NCBI GenBank assembly: GCA_902578505.1
Contig: CACHDD010000002.1
Location: 1-52,204 of the forward strand
Length of the DNA stretch: 52,204 nucleotides
From: an uncultured Bacteroidota bacterium
GTDB lineage: Bacteria > Bacteroidota > Bacteroidia > Flavobacteriales > UA16
Direction: 5' to 3'
The position numbers and the translations under genes are program-made. The first letter of the stretch is position 1. The number at the start of each line of letters is the position of its first letter. The notes under the pieces are model-generated. The model saw only the letters and a program-made list of their open reading frames with translations. It ran no database searches and was not told where the DNA came from. Below, piece by piece: positions 26,112 through 35,778 of the stretch.

Positions 26112-27091
26112 AGTGTGTAACACACATAGCATTCGTTCTAGTTTTCCTTGTTGTTTTAGCTGGATCTGTTGTTAGGATGACGGGTTCAGGCATGGGTTGT
26201 CCGGATTGGCCAAAATGTTTTGGGCTATTGATTCCCCCTACTATAGAAGACCAAATAACTTGGGCTCCAGGCAAGCTTTATAAAGAAGGCCAAATGGTAA
26301 TCGAAGGCGAGGCACTATGGCAAGCTAAAGTTGAACACAAATCTTCAGGCGATAATTTTTCGCCCGATAATTGGGAAAGGTATACGAAGCACGACTACGC
26401 AACTTTCAACGCATTCCACACTTGGGTTGAATACATAAACAGATTGTTAGGAGCTCTTTCGGGGATTCCCATCCTCGTGCTATTCATTCTTTCTTTTACT
26501 ACTAAAAGAGTGGTCCCAATATTTCTTGCATTAGGGACACTTCTTTCTGTCCTCTTTGTTTCTTGGCTAGGTAAATTGGTCGTTGATGGAAATCTCATTC
26601 CATTTTCTGTGACTATTCATGCATTAGGCGCACTTGTAATACTGGCGTTTTTAGTTGCGATGACGCAGTATCTTTCTGGCTATAGATATACAGTTAATAA
26701 GACTGTAAGAGGATTGTTGTTTTTTGCTTTAGCACTTTCCTTTTTGCAATTTGTGATGGGCACACAAGTCCGTGAGCAGATCGATATTCTTCTTGACAGT
26801 GGAATAGCCAGATCCGATCTTATAGACCAACTTCCTTCATGGTGGAAATTTCATAGATCTGCAGTTTGGCCTTTGATTTTATTGCATTTATTGTGGGCGT
26901 TTCCTGCGATGAAAATCAAGGGTTTGCGCAATTTTGCTTTTGTCGCAGTTGCTATTCTCCTAGCCCAAACCCTATCTGGGTTCTTATTCGTAAACGTTGG
27001 ACTGCCAGCCTTAGCTCAACCTGCTCACATTATGTTGGCCTTTGGGTTAATTCTAGTCGATTTACGAGCCCTTCTTGCTTCAAAATTATAG
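26108..27091 (+). CDS. ctaA: Heme A synthase (COX15/CtaA family) with an inserted domain
   Basis: A 327-residue multi-spanning membrane protein that oxidises heme O to heme A. It has the family's start (GSVVRMTGSGMGCPDWPKCFG) with the loop cysteine pair C31/C37, and membrane histidines in HALGALVIL, FHRSAVWPLILLHLLW and PAHIMLAFGLILVDL. The second helix carries VEYINR (E108, N111, R112), where the well-studied enzymes have E-x-x-H-R. Between the first helix and the second, residues 52-92 form an extra domain: W52, Y58, G61, V64, W71, A73, P86, W89 and Y92 follow the spacing of a small carbohydrate-binding module. It is coupled to the upstream HMA lipoprotein gene and ends at a bidirectional terminator shared with nrdA. 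Confidence 0.9.
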   Translation: MKCVTHIAFVLVFLVVLAGSVVRMTGSGMGCPDWPKCFGLLIPPTIEDQITWAPGKLYKEGQMVIEGEALWQAKVEHKSSGDNFSPDNWERYTKHDYATFNAFHTWVEYINRLLGALSGIPILVLFILSFTTKRVVPIFLALGTLLSVLFVSWLGKLVVDGNLIPFSVTIHALGALVILAFLVAMTQYLSGYRYTVNKTVRGLLFFALALSFLQFVMGTQVREQIDILLDSGIARSDLIDQLPSWWKFHRSAVWPLILLHLLWAFPAMKIKGLRNFAFVAVAILLAQTLSGFLFVNVGLPALAQPAHIMLAFGLILVDLRALLASKL

Positions 27092-27096
27092 GCATG

Positions 27097-27122
27097 AAAA
27101 ACCCCCGGCTCTGCCGAGGGTT
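27097..27122. terminator. Bidirectional terminator between ctaA and nrdA
   Basis: Stem AACCC-C-CGGC with GCCG-A-GGGTT around a TCT loop; one C/A mismatch. A run of five T follows on the minus strand (after nrdA), and a looser AT-rich tract follows on the plus strand. Confidence 0.8.
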
Positions 27123-27160
27123 CTAAATATATTTTTATTCTAACGTCACTGGGATGTTTT

Positions 27161-27181
27161 ATTGTCCACATAGTGGACAAT
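27161..27181. repeat. Perfect inverted repeat downstream of nrdA
   Basis: Two 9-bp arms, ATTGTCCAC and its exact reverse complement, are separated by 3 nt. No T-tract follows on either strand, so it is not a normal terminator. Confidence 0.7.
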
Positions 27182-27182
27182 T

Positions 27183-27213
27183 AGATGTGTGGTTGATTAT
27201 CCACTACACATCT
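27183..27213. repeat. Inverted repeat overlapping the nrdA stop
   Basis: AGATGT pairs with ACATCT and GTGG with CCAC around an 8-nt loop, with a 3-nt bulge. The stem includes the stop codon of nrdA (27199-27197) and starts 2 nt from the preceding dyad. Confidence 0.5.
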
Positions 27214-29566
27214 CACAATCTGAGCCGTTTTCGATGCTGCACATAGCAACTTGCTCTTCGTGCGTTAGTTCAGGAGCAGCATCTTCTTTGATTTCATCCT
27301 TATACTTCTTGTCAATTGTAAACTTAATAGCATCTGCGGCTGCTTTAGTTCTCAAGTAGTACATACCAGTCTTAAGGCCAAGCTTCCAAGCGTGGAAGTG
27401 CATAGACGTTAGCTTAGCATTGTTCACATTCTCCATAAACACGTTTAGAGATTGAGATTGACAGATGTAAGCACCACGGTCAGCAGCCATATCAAGGATA
27501 GCCCTCTGGCTGATTTCCCAAGCTGTACGGTAAAGAAGCTTAAGGTTGTCAGGTATCTCCTTGATGTTTTGGATTGAGCCGTTAGCAGCAATCAAGCGAT
27601 TCTTCATATCCTCATCCCAAAGGCCCAGTTTGGTTAGGTCTCGAAGTAGGTGCTTGTTTACCACGATGAATTCTCCAGAAAGTACACGACGAGTATAAAT
27701 GTTCGAAGTATATGGCTCGAAACACTCGTTATTTCCTAGGATTTGGGCTGTTGAAGCAGTTGGCATAGGAGCCATCAATAGAGAATTACGCATGCCATGC
27801 TTCTTAATCTCGCTCTTTAGAACATCCCACTCCCATCTTGCAGTAGGAGTCACGCCCCAAAGATCAAACTGAAGTTTTCCCTTAGAAGCAGGAGATCCTT
27901 TGAATGTTTCATAAGGGCCTTCCTCCTTTGCAAGATCTTTAGAAGCAGTACATGCAGCATAGTAAATAGTCTCAAATACTTCTCTGTTTAATGCCTTAGC
28001 TTCTTCAGAGTCAAATGGGTAACGCATTAAGATGAAAGCATCAGCAAGACCTTGAACACCAATTCCTATTGGACGGTGACGTAAGTTTGAATTTCTAGCT
28101 TCAACTACCGGGTAGTAGTTGCGGTCGATAATTTTATTTAGGTTTTTAGTAACCTGGTAAGAAATCTTGAACAGCTTGTCGTGGTCGAAAGTACCATCCT
28201 CTTTAACAAACTTAGGGATAGCGATTGAAGCTAAGTTACAAACAGCAATCTCGTCTGGAGAAGTGTACTCGATAATTTCAGTACAAAGGTTTGAAGAGCG
28301 GATAGTTCCAAGATTCTGCTGATTAGACTTTGCATTTGCTGCGTCTTTGTATAGCATATAAGGAGTCCCAGTTTCGATTTGGGATTCTAAAATTTTAAAC
28401 CAAAGTTCTTGCGCTTTGATAGTCTTTCTTCCTTTTCCTTCAGACTCGTACTTAAGGTATAGTTTCTCAAATTCTTTTGAGTGAGTGTCTGGTAGGCCTG
28501 GGCACTCATTTGGACACATCAAAGTCCAATCACCATTTTCCTCAACACGCTTCATAAACAGATCTGGAATCCAAAGAGCGTAGAATAAATCACGAGCTCT
28601 TTGCTCTTCTTTACCGTGGTTTTTCCTCATATCGAGGAAATCAAAAATGTCAGCGTGCCACGGTTCGATGTACATTGCAAAAGACCCTTTACGGCGTCCT
28701 CCACCTTGATCTACATAACGAGCAGTGTCATTAAACACGCGAAGCATAGGAACGATTCCATTTGACGTTCCGTTTGTTCCCTTGATGTATGAGCCAGTAG
28801 CTCTGATATCGTGCATAGCTAGTCCTATACCACCAGCACTTTGAGAAATCTTAGCACATTGCTTAAGCGTATCATAGATCCCAGAAATACTATCTTCTTT
28901 CATAGTAAGAAGGAAACATGATGACATCTGTGGCTTAGGAGTGCCAGAGTTGAATAGGGTTGGAGTTGCATGAGTGAACCACCCTTCACTCAGCATGTTG
29001 TAAGTATTTACAACTGACTCCAAGTCGTCTTTGTGAATGCCCACAGATACTCTCATGAGCATTTGTTGTGGTCGTTCAGCAATATTTCCATTGAGCTTCA
29101 TTAAGTATGAACGCTCAAGTGTTTTAAATCCGAAATAATCGTATCTAAAATCTCTATCATAGATAATCTGCGAGTCGAGATACTCAGCGTTAGCTTGAAT
29201 GATTTCATGTACGTCGTCTGCAAGTAAGCTTGCAGGATCTCCAGTTTTTGGATCGACATAGTTGTACAGGTCATTCATAGTGTCGGCGAAAGATTTTTTC
29301 GTCGACTTATGAAGGTTGCTTACAGCAATACGACTCGCTAAGTGAGCGTAGTCAGGGTGGCTAACTGCATTTGTGGCAGCAACCTCAGCAGCAAGATTAT
29401 CTAATTCGGTTGTTGTTACTCCATCATAAACACCTTCAATTACCCTCATCGCAATGCGAACTGGATCTACATTTTCATGAAGGCTGTAACACATCTTTTT
29501 GATGCGGGCTGTGATTTTGTCGAATTGTACTAATTCTTTTCGTCCGTCTCTCTTTATTACGTGCAT
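27197..29566 (-). CDS. nrdA: Ribonucleoside-diphosphate reductase, class I alpha subunit
   Basis: A 789-residue large subunit that reduces ribonucleotides to deoxyribonucleotides. An N-terminal ATP-cone ([18 protein letters not shown], residues 1-90) gives dATP/ATP overall control. Active-site residues are present: Cys in MSSCFLL near 217, N-x-C-x-E in NLCTEI near 427, Cys in VCNLAS near 441, the radical-transfer tyrosine pair in MYYLRT near 735, and the C-terminal shuttle pair CEMC at the end. It follows nrdB after 31 nt on the same strand. Two dyads and a terminator lie after the stop. Confidence 0.97.
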   Translation of the reverse strand: MHVIKRDGRKELVQFDKITARIKKMCYSLHENVDPVRIAMRVIEGVYDGVTTTELDNLAAEVAATNAVSHPDYAHLASRIAVSNLHKSTKKSFADTMNDLYNYVDPKTGDPASLLADDVHEIIQANAEYLDSQIIYDRDFRYDYFGFKTLERSYLMKLNGNIAERPQQMLMRVSVGIHKDDLESVVNTYNMLSEGWFTHATPTLFNSGTPKPQMSSCFLLTMKEDSISGIYDTLKQCAKISQSAGGIGLAMHDIRATGSYIKGTNGTSNGIVPMLRVFNDTARYVDQGGGRRKGSFAMYIEPWHADIFDFLDMRKNHGKEEQRARDLFYALWIPDLFMKRVEENGDWTLMCPNECPGLPDTHSKEFEKLYLKYESEGKGRKTIKAQELWFKILESQIETGTPYMLYKDAANAKSNQQNLGTIRSSNLCTEIIEYTSPDEIAVCNLASIAIPKFVKEDGTFDHDKLFKISYQVTKNLNKIIDRNYYPVVEARNSNLRHRPIGIGVQGLADAFILMRYPFDSEEAKALNREVFETIYYAACTASKDLAKEEGPYETFKGSPASKGKLQFDLWGVTPTARWEWDVLKSEIKKHGMRNSLLMAPMPTASTAQILGNNECFEPYTSNIYTRRVLSGEFIVVNKHLLRDLTKLGLWDEDMKNRLIAANGSIQNIKEIPDNLKLLYRTAWEISQRAILDMAADRGAYICQSQSLNVFMENVNNAKLTSMHFHAWKLGLKTGMYYLRTKAAADAIKFTIDKKYKDEIKEDAAPELTHEEQVAMCSIENGSDCEMCSG

Positions 29567-29597
29567 GGCAATTATCTTAGTGTGTGGTTCAGATTAT

Positions 29598-30683
29598 TTA
29601 GAAGTCGGCGTCTAGGTTGAATCCTTTATCAGAGTCATTGCCATGGTTCATAACCCCAGCCTTTTGGTAATCACCAACTCTCTTCTCGAAGAAGTTAGTT
29701 TTACCCTGAAGTGAAATCATATCCATAAAGTCGAATGGGTTCGACGTGTTGTATAGTTTTTCGTTACCAAGTTCAACAAGAAGTCTGTCTGCTACGAACT
29801 CTATGTACTGTTGCATTAGGTCAGCGTTCATTCCAATAAGTCGAACTGGAAGAGCGTTAGTAACGAAGTCTTTTTCCATTTCTACAGCAGAACTTATGAT
29901 AGTTTCTACTGTTTTCTTAGGAAGCTTATTAATTAGGTGTTTATTATAAAGTAGGCAGGCGAAATCACAGTGCATTCCTTCATCACGAGAGATTAACTCG
30001 TTAGAGAAAGTAAGCCCTGGCATTAGGCCACGTTTTTTCAACCAAAATATCGAACAAAAGCTACCGCTAAAAAAGATCCCCTCTACAGCAGCGAACGCAA
30101 TTAGTCTTTCTGCGTAAGATCCGTTTTCAATCCAACGTAGAGCCCAGTCAGCTTTTGTTTTAACAAATGGCACAGTATCAATTGCGTTTAACAAGTGATC
30201 TTTCTCTTCAGAATCTTTAATGTATGTATCGATAAGAAGAGAGTAAGTTTCAGAGTGGATGTTTTCCATCATAATCTGGAAACCATAGAAAAATTTAGCT
30301 TCTGTATATTGCACTTCTTGAACGAAGTTTTCAGCAAGGTTTTCGTTTACTATGCCGTCAGATGCTGCGAAGAATGCAAGAACGTTCTTAATGAAGAATC
30401 TTTCGTCATCGTTAAGTTTTTCGTTCCAATCGACTAGATCCGATGAAAGGTCGATTTCTTCAGCTGTCCAAATACATGCTTCTTGTTTTTTGTACTCTGC
30501 CCATATATCATCGTGCTGGATTGGAAAAAGAACAAAACGGTTTGGGTTCTCTACAAGGATAGGCTCCATGACTTCCGTATTCTCAGGAAGCACATCTTCA
30601 ATTGAAGTTTGATTCGCCATTTCTACTTCTACGATTGGCTCCTTATTTTCAGCGTCGTTAACTTTTGAAGATGGTTGTTGCAT
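29598..30683 (-). CDS. nrdB: Ribonucleoside-diphosphate reductase, class I beta subunit
   Basis: A 361-residue radical-generating subunit. The di-iron and radical signature ENIHSETYS is present, with E140, H143 and Tyr147 in the same spacing as E115, H118 and Tyr122 of the E. coli enzyme, so a tyrosyl-radical class Ia type is expected. Other acidic ligands are in [15 protein letters not shown] and in the [14 protein letters not shown] segment. An N-terminal stretch of about 45 polar, acidic residues precedes the conserved part; an ATG at 30620 (MANQTSIED) is an alternative start. It is the first gene of nrdBA and lies 272 nt from the divergent secA. Confidence 0.95.
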   Translation of the reverse strand: MQQPSSKVNDAENKEPIVEVEMANQTSIEDVLPENTEVMEPILVENPNRFVLFPIQHDDIWAEYKKQEACIWTAEEIDLSSDLVDWNEKLNDDERFFIKNVLAFFAASDGIVNENLAENFVQEVQYTEAKFFYGFQIMMENIHSETYSLLIDTYIKDSEEKDHLLNAIDTVPFVKTKADWALRWIENGSYAERLIAFAAVEGIFFSGSFCSIFWLKKRGLMPGLTFSNELISRDEGMHCDFACLLYNKHLINKLPKKTVETIISSAVEMEKDFVTNALPVRLIGMNADLMQQYIEFVADRLLVELGNEKLYNTSNPFDFMDMISLQGKTNFFEKRVGDYQKAGVMNHGNDSDKGFNLDADF

Positions 30684-30902
30684 GTCTCAATGACTTTAGT
30701 AGGGTGGTTAAAGAAAAATTTTGGGTGGCTGTGGTTTGCAAAATCGAGTCGCAACCAATCAACGCATCAAAGTAAGTTTACCAATTGCGCTATTTCAAGC
30801 CTTCTGACAGTGGAGTTGTTAACATTCAATATTGATAACAGCTTAACCAGCTGACAAACAGTAAAATAAATTCTAAAAATACCAGATTTATGTGAGAACT
30901 AC

Positions 30903-30925
30903 ATATAGTATAGTTATATCTATAT
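30903..30925. promoter_or_regulatory. AT-rich dyad upstream of secA
   Basis: ATATAG and CTATAT arms are separated by 11 nt in the 272-nt nrdB-secA intergenic region. The site would lie about 30-50 nt upstream of the predicted secA start. It could be an operator, but AT-rich sequence makes chance likely. The remainder of the gap shows no clear element for nrdB. Confidence 0.25.
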
Positions 30926-30942
30926 TTCAATTAAAATCACTG

Positions 30943-30950
30943 TATTTTTG
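30943..30950 (+). promoter_or_regulatory. -7 promoter box of secA
   Basis: TATTTTTG matches TAnnTTTG and ends 5 nt before the secA ATG. No TTG is seen at the -33 position. Confidence 0.55.
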
Positions 30951-30955
30951 CCAAC

Positions 30956-33900
30956 ATGCTTAAAGGCCTTTTAAAATTTTTTCTAGGGGATAAATCCTCT
31001 ACAGACATAAAAGAAATCCAGCCTGTAGTAGACGCTATTCACAATGAGGAAACAGCTCTTTTGTCACTCAGTGCTGATCAGTTAAGAGAGAAAAGTACGG
31101 AGTTGAAATCGCGAATTGATAAGCATGTAAAGCCTTATCAAAATGAGATTGATCAATTAAAAGCTCAGGCTGCAACAATGTCGGAAGCTGATCTAGATGC
31201 CAAAGAGGCAGTTTTTGATCAGATTGACAATCTAGAGTTAAAGATTAATGAAGAGTTAGAAGTCGTACTAAATGAGATATTACCAGAGGCTTTTGCTCTT
31301 GTTAAAGAGACGGCAAAAAGATTCGCTGCTGATGAGGATGTAGAGGTGATTGCTCAACAGTACGACAAAGACATTGCTGCTGTTAGGGACGTTGTTAGGA
31401 TAGAGGGAGATAAGGCATATTGGGCAAAGACTTGGACTGCCGCAGGTTCTGAGTTGAAGTGGGAAATGGTACACTATGATGTGCAGCTTATTGGTGGTGT
31501 TGCTCTTCACAGGGGAAGTGTAGCAGAGATGCAAACGGGTGAGGGTAAGACTCTGGTTGCGACACTTCCTGTTTTCTTGAACGCTTTAACAGGAAGGGGG
31601 GTTCACGTAGTAACGGTTAACGATTATTTGGCAAGGCGTGATGCCGAGTGGATGGGTCCTATATATGAGTTTCATGGACTTTCTGTTGATTGTATTGACA
31701 AGCATCAGCCAAATAGTGAATCGAGGAGGGAGGCATATAAATGTGATATCACATTCGGAACGAATAACGAGTTTGGATTTGATTACTTAAGAGACAATAT
31801 GTCTCAAAGGCCGAGCTCTTTGGTGCAACGCAGACATCATTATGCAATTGTCGATGAGGTTGATTCAGTTTTAATTGACGAGGCAAGAACACCTCTTATT
31901 ATAAGTGGTCCAACGCCCAAAGGTGATGAGCAGGAATTCGATTCGCTCAAGCCTATGGTGGTAAAGTTGATTCAAGTTCAACAGAAGGCGGTGCAAGGAT
32001 TTATGTCAGAAGCTAGGAAGCTTTTAGACGATGGCATTTCAAAACAGGAAAGAGAAAATGCAGGCCTTGCTCTTTATAGAGCCTTCAGAGGTCTTCCAAA
32101 ATCAAAGCCACTTATTAAGTTTTTGAGTAATGAGGGCATGCGACAAACATTACTTGGAGTAGAGGGTTATTACTTGGCCGACAACCAACGCGAGATGCAT
32201 AAGGCGGATGCTGAACTGTATTTTGTTATTGACGAGAAGAACAATCAGATTGAGTTAAGTGAAAAGGGGATCGCATTTTTGACAGAAGGAATGGAGAACG
32301 ATGCATTCTTTACGATGCCTGATCTCGCAACAGAGCTTGTTTCTGTTGATAATTCTAATTTATCTGATGATGAAAAGCTTGAAAAGAAGCAAGAGATTAT
32401 GAGGGACTACGGAGTTAAGTCTTCAAGAATTCACTCTATGAACCAACTTCTTAAAGCGTACACACTTTTCGAAAAAGATGTTGAGTACGTAATTATGGAC
32501 AACAAGGTTAAGATTGTTGATGAACAGACGGGTCGTATCATGGATGGCAGAAGATACAGCGATGGTCTTCACCAAGCAATTGAGGCAAAGGAAAATGTGA
32601 AGATTGAGGCTGCAACCCAAACTTATGCTACAGTTACTCTTCAGAATTACTTTAGGATGTATCACAAGCTTAGTGGTATGACAGGTACCGCGGAAACCGA
32701 GGCGGGGGAGTTTTGGGATATATACAACTTAGATGTAAAAGTTATTCCTACAAATAGACCAATTACAAGAGAGGATAAGGAAGATTTGGTATACAAGACT
32801 AAAAGGGAGAAATACAATGCGGTAATTGAGGATGTTGAGAAACTCAGTAAGCAGGGTAGGCCAGTGCTCGTTGGTACGACGACGGTTGAGGTGAGTGAGC
32901 TACTTTCTAGGATGCTTGATATGCGAGGTCTCAAGCATCAGGTACTTAATGCAAAACGTCATCAGCAAGAAGCTGAGGTTGTTACAAAAGCAGGAGAACC
33001 AGGGACTATTACTATTGCAACAAACATGGCGGGTCGTGGTACTGATATAAAGTTGAGTGATGAGGTAAAGGCTGCAGGGGGACTTGCAATTATTGGTACA
33101 GAACGTCACGACTCACGTCGAGTTGATAGACAGTTGAGGGGTCGTTCAGGTCGTCAAGGAGATCCAGGATCTTCACAATTCTATGCTTCTTTAGAAGATG
33201 ATTTGATGAGACTATTTGGCTCGGATAGAGTTGCCAAGATGATGGACCGCATGGGGCACCAAGAAGGCGAAGTGATTCAGCATAAAATGATTACTAAGTC
33301 TATTGAAAGAGCCCAAACCAAAGTAGAGGAAAACAACTTTGGTATAAGAAAAAGACTTCTCGAATACGATGATGTAATGAACGCTCAGCGTGAGGTGATT
33401 TATAAGAAGAGACGTCACGCATTATACGGTGATAGAATTCGTACAGATATAGCAAATATGTTCTTTGAACTTACTGAATCGCATGTCGATGCATATCACG
33501 AGTTGAAGGATTATGAGAACTATAAGCGCGGTGTTATTGCTCACATGGGATTAGAATCTCCAATAAGTGAGGATGATTTTGTAACGGGTAAGGCGGATGA
33601 TTTAATTTATAAAATATACTTATCTGCAGAAACAAACTACAGAGCAAAACTAGACGAGCTTGCAACTAGAGCTAATCCTGTAATTAAGAGAGTTTACGAC
33701 GACAAGAAAAATGATTTCAAGAGCATCTTGGTTCCATTTACAGATGGTATAAAGACAATTCAAGTAAGCACTGATATTGAAGAAAGTGTAGCTACTGAAG
33801 CCAAGAGCGTGATGAAGTCATTAGAAAAACAGGTTGTTCTAGCAGTAATAGATCAACACTGGAAGGAGCACCTTAGATCTATGGATGACTTGCGTTCTAA

Positions 33901-34336
33901 TGTTCAACACGCAAGACACGAGCAGAAAGATCCGCTACTTATTTACAAGTTTGAATCTTATGAGCTTTTCAAAAAGATGATAAGTAAGGTCAATGCAGAA
34001 GTAGCATCTTTTCTTATGAAGTGTACGATTCCATCAAACCCAAATGAGCAAAAGATCAGCCAAGCGCGACATTCTGACTCTTCTCCACAGGGGACGACTT
34101 CGAAAGCTGGAATAGAGAACTTAGCTCAACAAACTTCAAGAGCTGTTAGGCAGGGGGCTGGCACAGAAAGGGCTCCAGCTAGACCTCAAAAAGTTGCTCC
34201 GATTAGAACGGGAAAGAAAATAGGTAGAAATCAAATCGTTACAATAAAGCGAGGTCCTGAAACCAGGAGGATAAAATACAAAAAAGCCGAAGATTTTTTG
34301 AATCAAGGATGGTCTATAGAAGATGTTTCATCTTGA
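30956..34336 (+). CDS. secA: Preprotein translocase ATPase SecA
   Basis: An 1126-residue SecA motor that drives unfolded preproteins through SecYEG. Walker A is in MQTGEGKTLVATLP near residue 190, Walker B in VDEVDSVLIDEARTPLIISG, and the second nucleotide-binding domain has TNMAGRGTDIKLS and RQLRGRSGRQGDPG. It is longer than the E. coli protein (901), with insertions around residues 50-130 and 340-420 as usual in Bacteroidota. The C-terminus ends GRNQIVTIKRGPETRRIKYK without the zinc-binding cysteine motif, so SecB-type zinc docking is not expected. The 3-prime end overlaps the convergent DUF72 gene by 34 nt. Confidence 0.97.
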   Translation: MLKGLLKFFLGDKSSTDIKEIQPVVDAIHNEETALLSLSADQLREKSTELKSRIDKHVKPYQNEIDQLKAQAATMSEADLDAKEAVFDQIDNLELKINEELEVVLNEILPEAFALVKETAKRFAADEDVEVIAQQYDKDIAAVRDVVRIEGDKAYWAKTWTAAGSELKWEMVHYDVQLIGGVALHRGSVAEMQTGEGKTLVATLPVFLNALTGRGVHVVTVNDYLARRDAEWMGPIYEFHGLSVDCIDKHQPNSESRREAYKCDITFGTNNEFGFDYLRDNMSQRPSSLVQRRHHYAIVDEVDSVLIDEARTPLIISGPTPKGDEQEFDSLKPMVVKLIQVQQKAVQGFMSEARKLLDDGISKQERENAGLALYRAFRGLPKSKPLIKFLSNEGMRQTLLGVEGYYLADNQREMHKADAELYFVIDEKNNQIELSEKGIAFLTEGMENDAFFTMPDLATELVSVDNSNLSDDEKLEKKQEIMRDYGVKSSRIHSMNQLLKAYTLFEKDVEYVIMDNKVKIVDEQTGRIMDGRRYSDGLHQAIEAKENVKIEAATQTYATVTLQNYFRMYHKLSGMTGTAETEAGEFWDIYNLDVKVIPTNRPITREDKEDLVYKTKREKYNAVIEDVEKLSKQGRPVLVGTTTVEVSELLSRMLDMRGLKHQVLNAKRHQQEAEVVTKAGEPGTITIATNMAGRGTDIKLSDEVKAAGGLAIIGTERHDSRRVDRQLRGRSGRQGDPGSSQFYASLEDDLMRLFGSDRVAKMMDRMGHQEGEVIQHKMITKSIERAQTKVEENNFGIRKRLLEYDDVMNAQREVIYKKRRHALYGDRIRTDIANMFFELTESHVDAYHELKDYENYKRGVIAHMGLESPISEDDFVTGKADDLIYKIYLSAETNYRAKLDELATRANPVIKRVYDDKKNDFKSILVPFTDGIKTIQVSTDIEESVATEAKSVMKSLEKQVVLAVIDQHWKEHLRSMDDLRSNVQHARHEQKDPLLIYKFESYELFKKMISKVNAEVASFLMKCTIPSNPNEQKISQARHSDSSPQGTTSKAGIENLAQQTSRAVRQGAGTERAPARPQKVAPIRTGKKIGRNQIVTIKRGPETRRIKYKKAEDFLNQGWSIEDVSS

Positions 34337-35205
34337 CACAAAACAGGTGACTTTACTTTTATTTTAAGAGTTTGCATACATTTTTCAGCAAAATCAATAC
34401 AGGTTTGGGGCGTGCGAACGCTGTTAGTTTGGTGTACTAAAAAGTGGAATGATTGAATTGAATTCTTGTTTTCATCAATCCAATTGCACCAATTTTCCAG
34501 TCTTGTTTTATCGCTATTATGGCCGTCATATCCTCCAAAGCGAACTATGATAAAAGGAGATGTAAGCCGCATGTGTAGCGCATCTCTTCTAAGAGCTGTA
34601 TCACTTATCACAGCACCTATTCCCAGTTCTGACATTAGGGACCAAACCCTTTCTGCATCCCTCCCACCATCAAACCAAAGCGGATGTCGAAACTCAACGG
34701 ACATCTTTAATTCTCTTGGCCAAGCTTCGATATATTCTATGAGTTTTTCACTTTGTTTTGGAGAATAATGAGGCGGTAATTGTAAAAATGTTGGACCTAA
34801 TTTTTCCCTTAGAGCAAGTATTCCCTTAATGTAATCATCGGTAGGTCCTTCGCAATTATTGAACCTTCTATAATGTGATATTATTGCTGGAAATTTTGGA
34901 CAGAATTCAAAACCCTCTGGCATGGTGTTGGCCCATTCAGCCATTTTTTCAGGAGAGTATATTTTGTAATGTGTTGCATTGAATTCTATAGTGCCAAACT
35001 GTTTTCCGTAGTGCTTAGGCCAAGTGCGCATAGGATCATTTATAGGATAGACACTCCCCCTCCATGGTTTAATAGTCCACATTGTTCCACCAGTAAAAAT
35101 TTTCAGATTAGAAAATTGCGATGGTGGAAAATCTAATCGAGTTTTTGGAAGAGCCCAATCCAGCCCTTTTAGTTCTTTAATGCTATCTGCCTTCCCAAAC
35201 TTCAC
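34303..35205 (-). CDS. DUF72 domain protein
   Basis: A 300-residue protein of the DUF72 (YecE-like) family, a TIM-barrel fold of unknown reaction. Family blocks are FGTIEFNATHYKIYSPEKMAEW, EGFEFCPKFPAIISHYRR, FLQLPPHYSPK and MSVEFRHPLWF. The start is GTG at 35205 and a TAGGTTTG box ends 4 nt upstream, which supports it. Its last 34 nt overlap the end of convergent secA, so the two transcripts are antisense to each other there. Confidence 0.87.
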   Translation of the reverse strand: MKFGKADSIKELKGLDWALPKTRLDFPPSQFSNLKIFTGGTMWTIKPWRGSVYPINDPMRTWPKHYGKQFGTIEFNATHYKIYSPEKMAEWANTMPEGFEFCPKFPAIISHYRRFNNCEGPTDDYIKGILALREKLGPTFLQLPPHYSPKQSEKLIEYIEAWPRELKMSVEFRHPLWFDGGRDAERVWSLMSELGIGAVISDTALRRDALHMRLTSPFIIVRFGGYDGHNSDKTRLENWCNWIDENKNSIQSFHFLVHQTNSVRTPQTCIDFAEKCMQTLKIKVKSPVLCQDETSSIDHP

Positions 35206-35209
35206 TCTA

Positions 35210-35217
35210 CAAACCTA
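35210..35217 (-). promoter_or_regulatory. -7 promoter box of the DUF72 gene
   Basis: TAGGTTTG on the minus strand matches TAnnTTTG exactly and ends 4 nt before the GTG start codon. Confidence 0.55.
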
Positions 35218-35740
35218 AGGCCCACGAGAGTAAATTTTATGTATTGAGTTTTATTCCCTTCAAAAATTTGGGCGTCAGTATGGCTAAAAATGAAGGAGGG
35301 TTCAATAGCTAAATTAATTTACTTGTGAAAGCATTAAGTTAGGCCTAAACTCTTTTACAAACTTCTCTAGTGGTTTACCCAAAACAACCCATTTCCTCAC
35401 GAAGGATCGGAACTTATACAAATTCTACATAACTGGTGAAGGTAGCTTTCTATAGGATATAATCGGGAAGAATTATTGGTTCGAGGTATGGTTTGTTTTT
35501 GGGGTGTAGAGGCAGATACTTGGTTATTAAAAAGAGGAATGCATAAAAAATCGCTGACGGGTTTCGGAAGAAAGATTAGAACCCAACTTGTACAAGAAGT
35601 GTTTTACTAAGAGGATGAGTTTTGTGACATTCAAATGCTAGTCATATTGACTGATGACATGTTGCCCACCGGTGCTACTTTGAGATCTTGCAGAAATATT
35701 CTCGAAGATATAGGAATAACTGTACTTGGTGCTGCAGTTC
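35218..35740. other. About 520 nt without a convincing gene
   Basis: The longest gap in the window. It is AT-rich and stops interrupt all frames. One small plus-strand frame, 35488-35610 (40 codons, MVCFWGVEADTWLLKRG), and a 44-codon frame just upstream of it have coding-like composition but match nothing I recognise. It could be decayed coding sequence. No tRNA cloverleaf, terminal inverted repeat or structured RNA was seen. Confidence 0.5.
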
Positions 35741-35772
35741 TTGCTTTAGCCTGTATATAGAATCTATCTTTG
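35741..35772 (+). promoter_or_regulatory. Promoter of msrC
   Basis: TTG (35741-35743), a 21-nt spacer and TATCTTTG (35765-35772), 6 nt before the ATG at 35779. This is one of the more complete -33/-7 pairs in the window. Confidence 0.7.
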
Positions 35773-35778
35773 GTCTCA

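Noticed and set aside
30684..30955. NrdR-box pair in front of nrdB
   Set aside because: I looked for two copies of the NrdR-type box near nrdB. Only an AT-rich dyad close to secA was found, at the wrong place and with weak symmetry.
35206..35770. tRNA gene
   Set aside because: GGTTCAA- and GGTTCGA-like words occur, but no acceptor stem or anticodon arm can be built around them.
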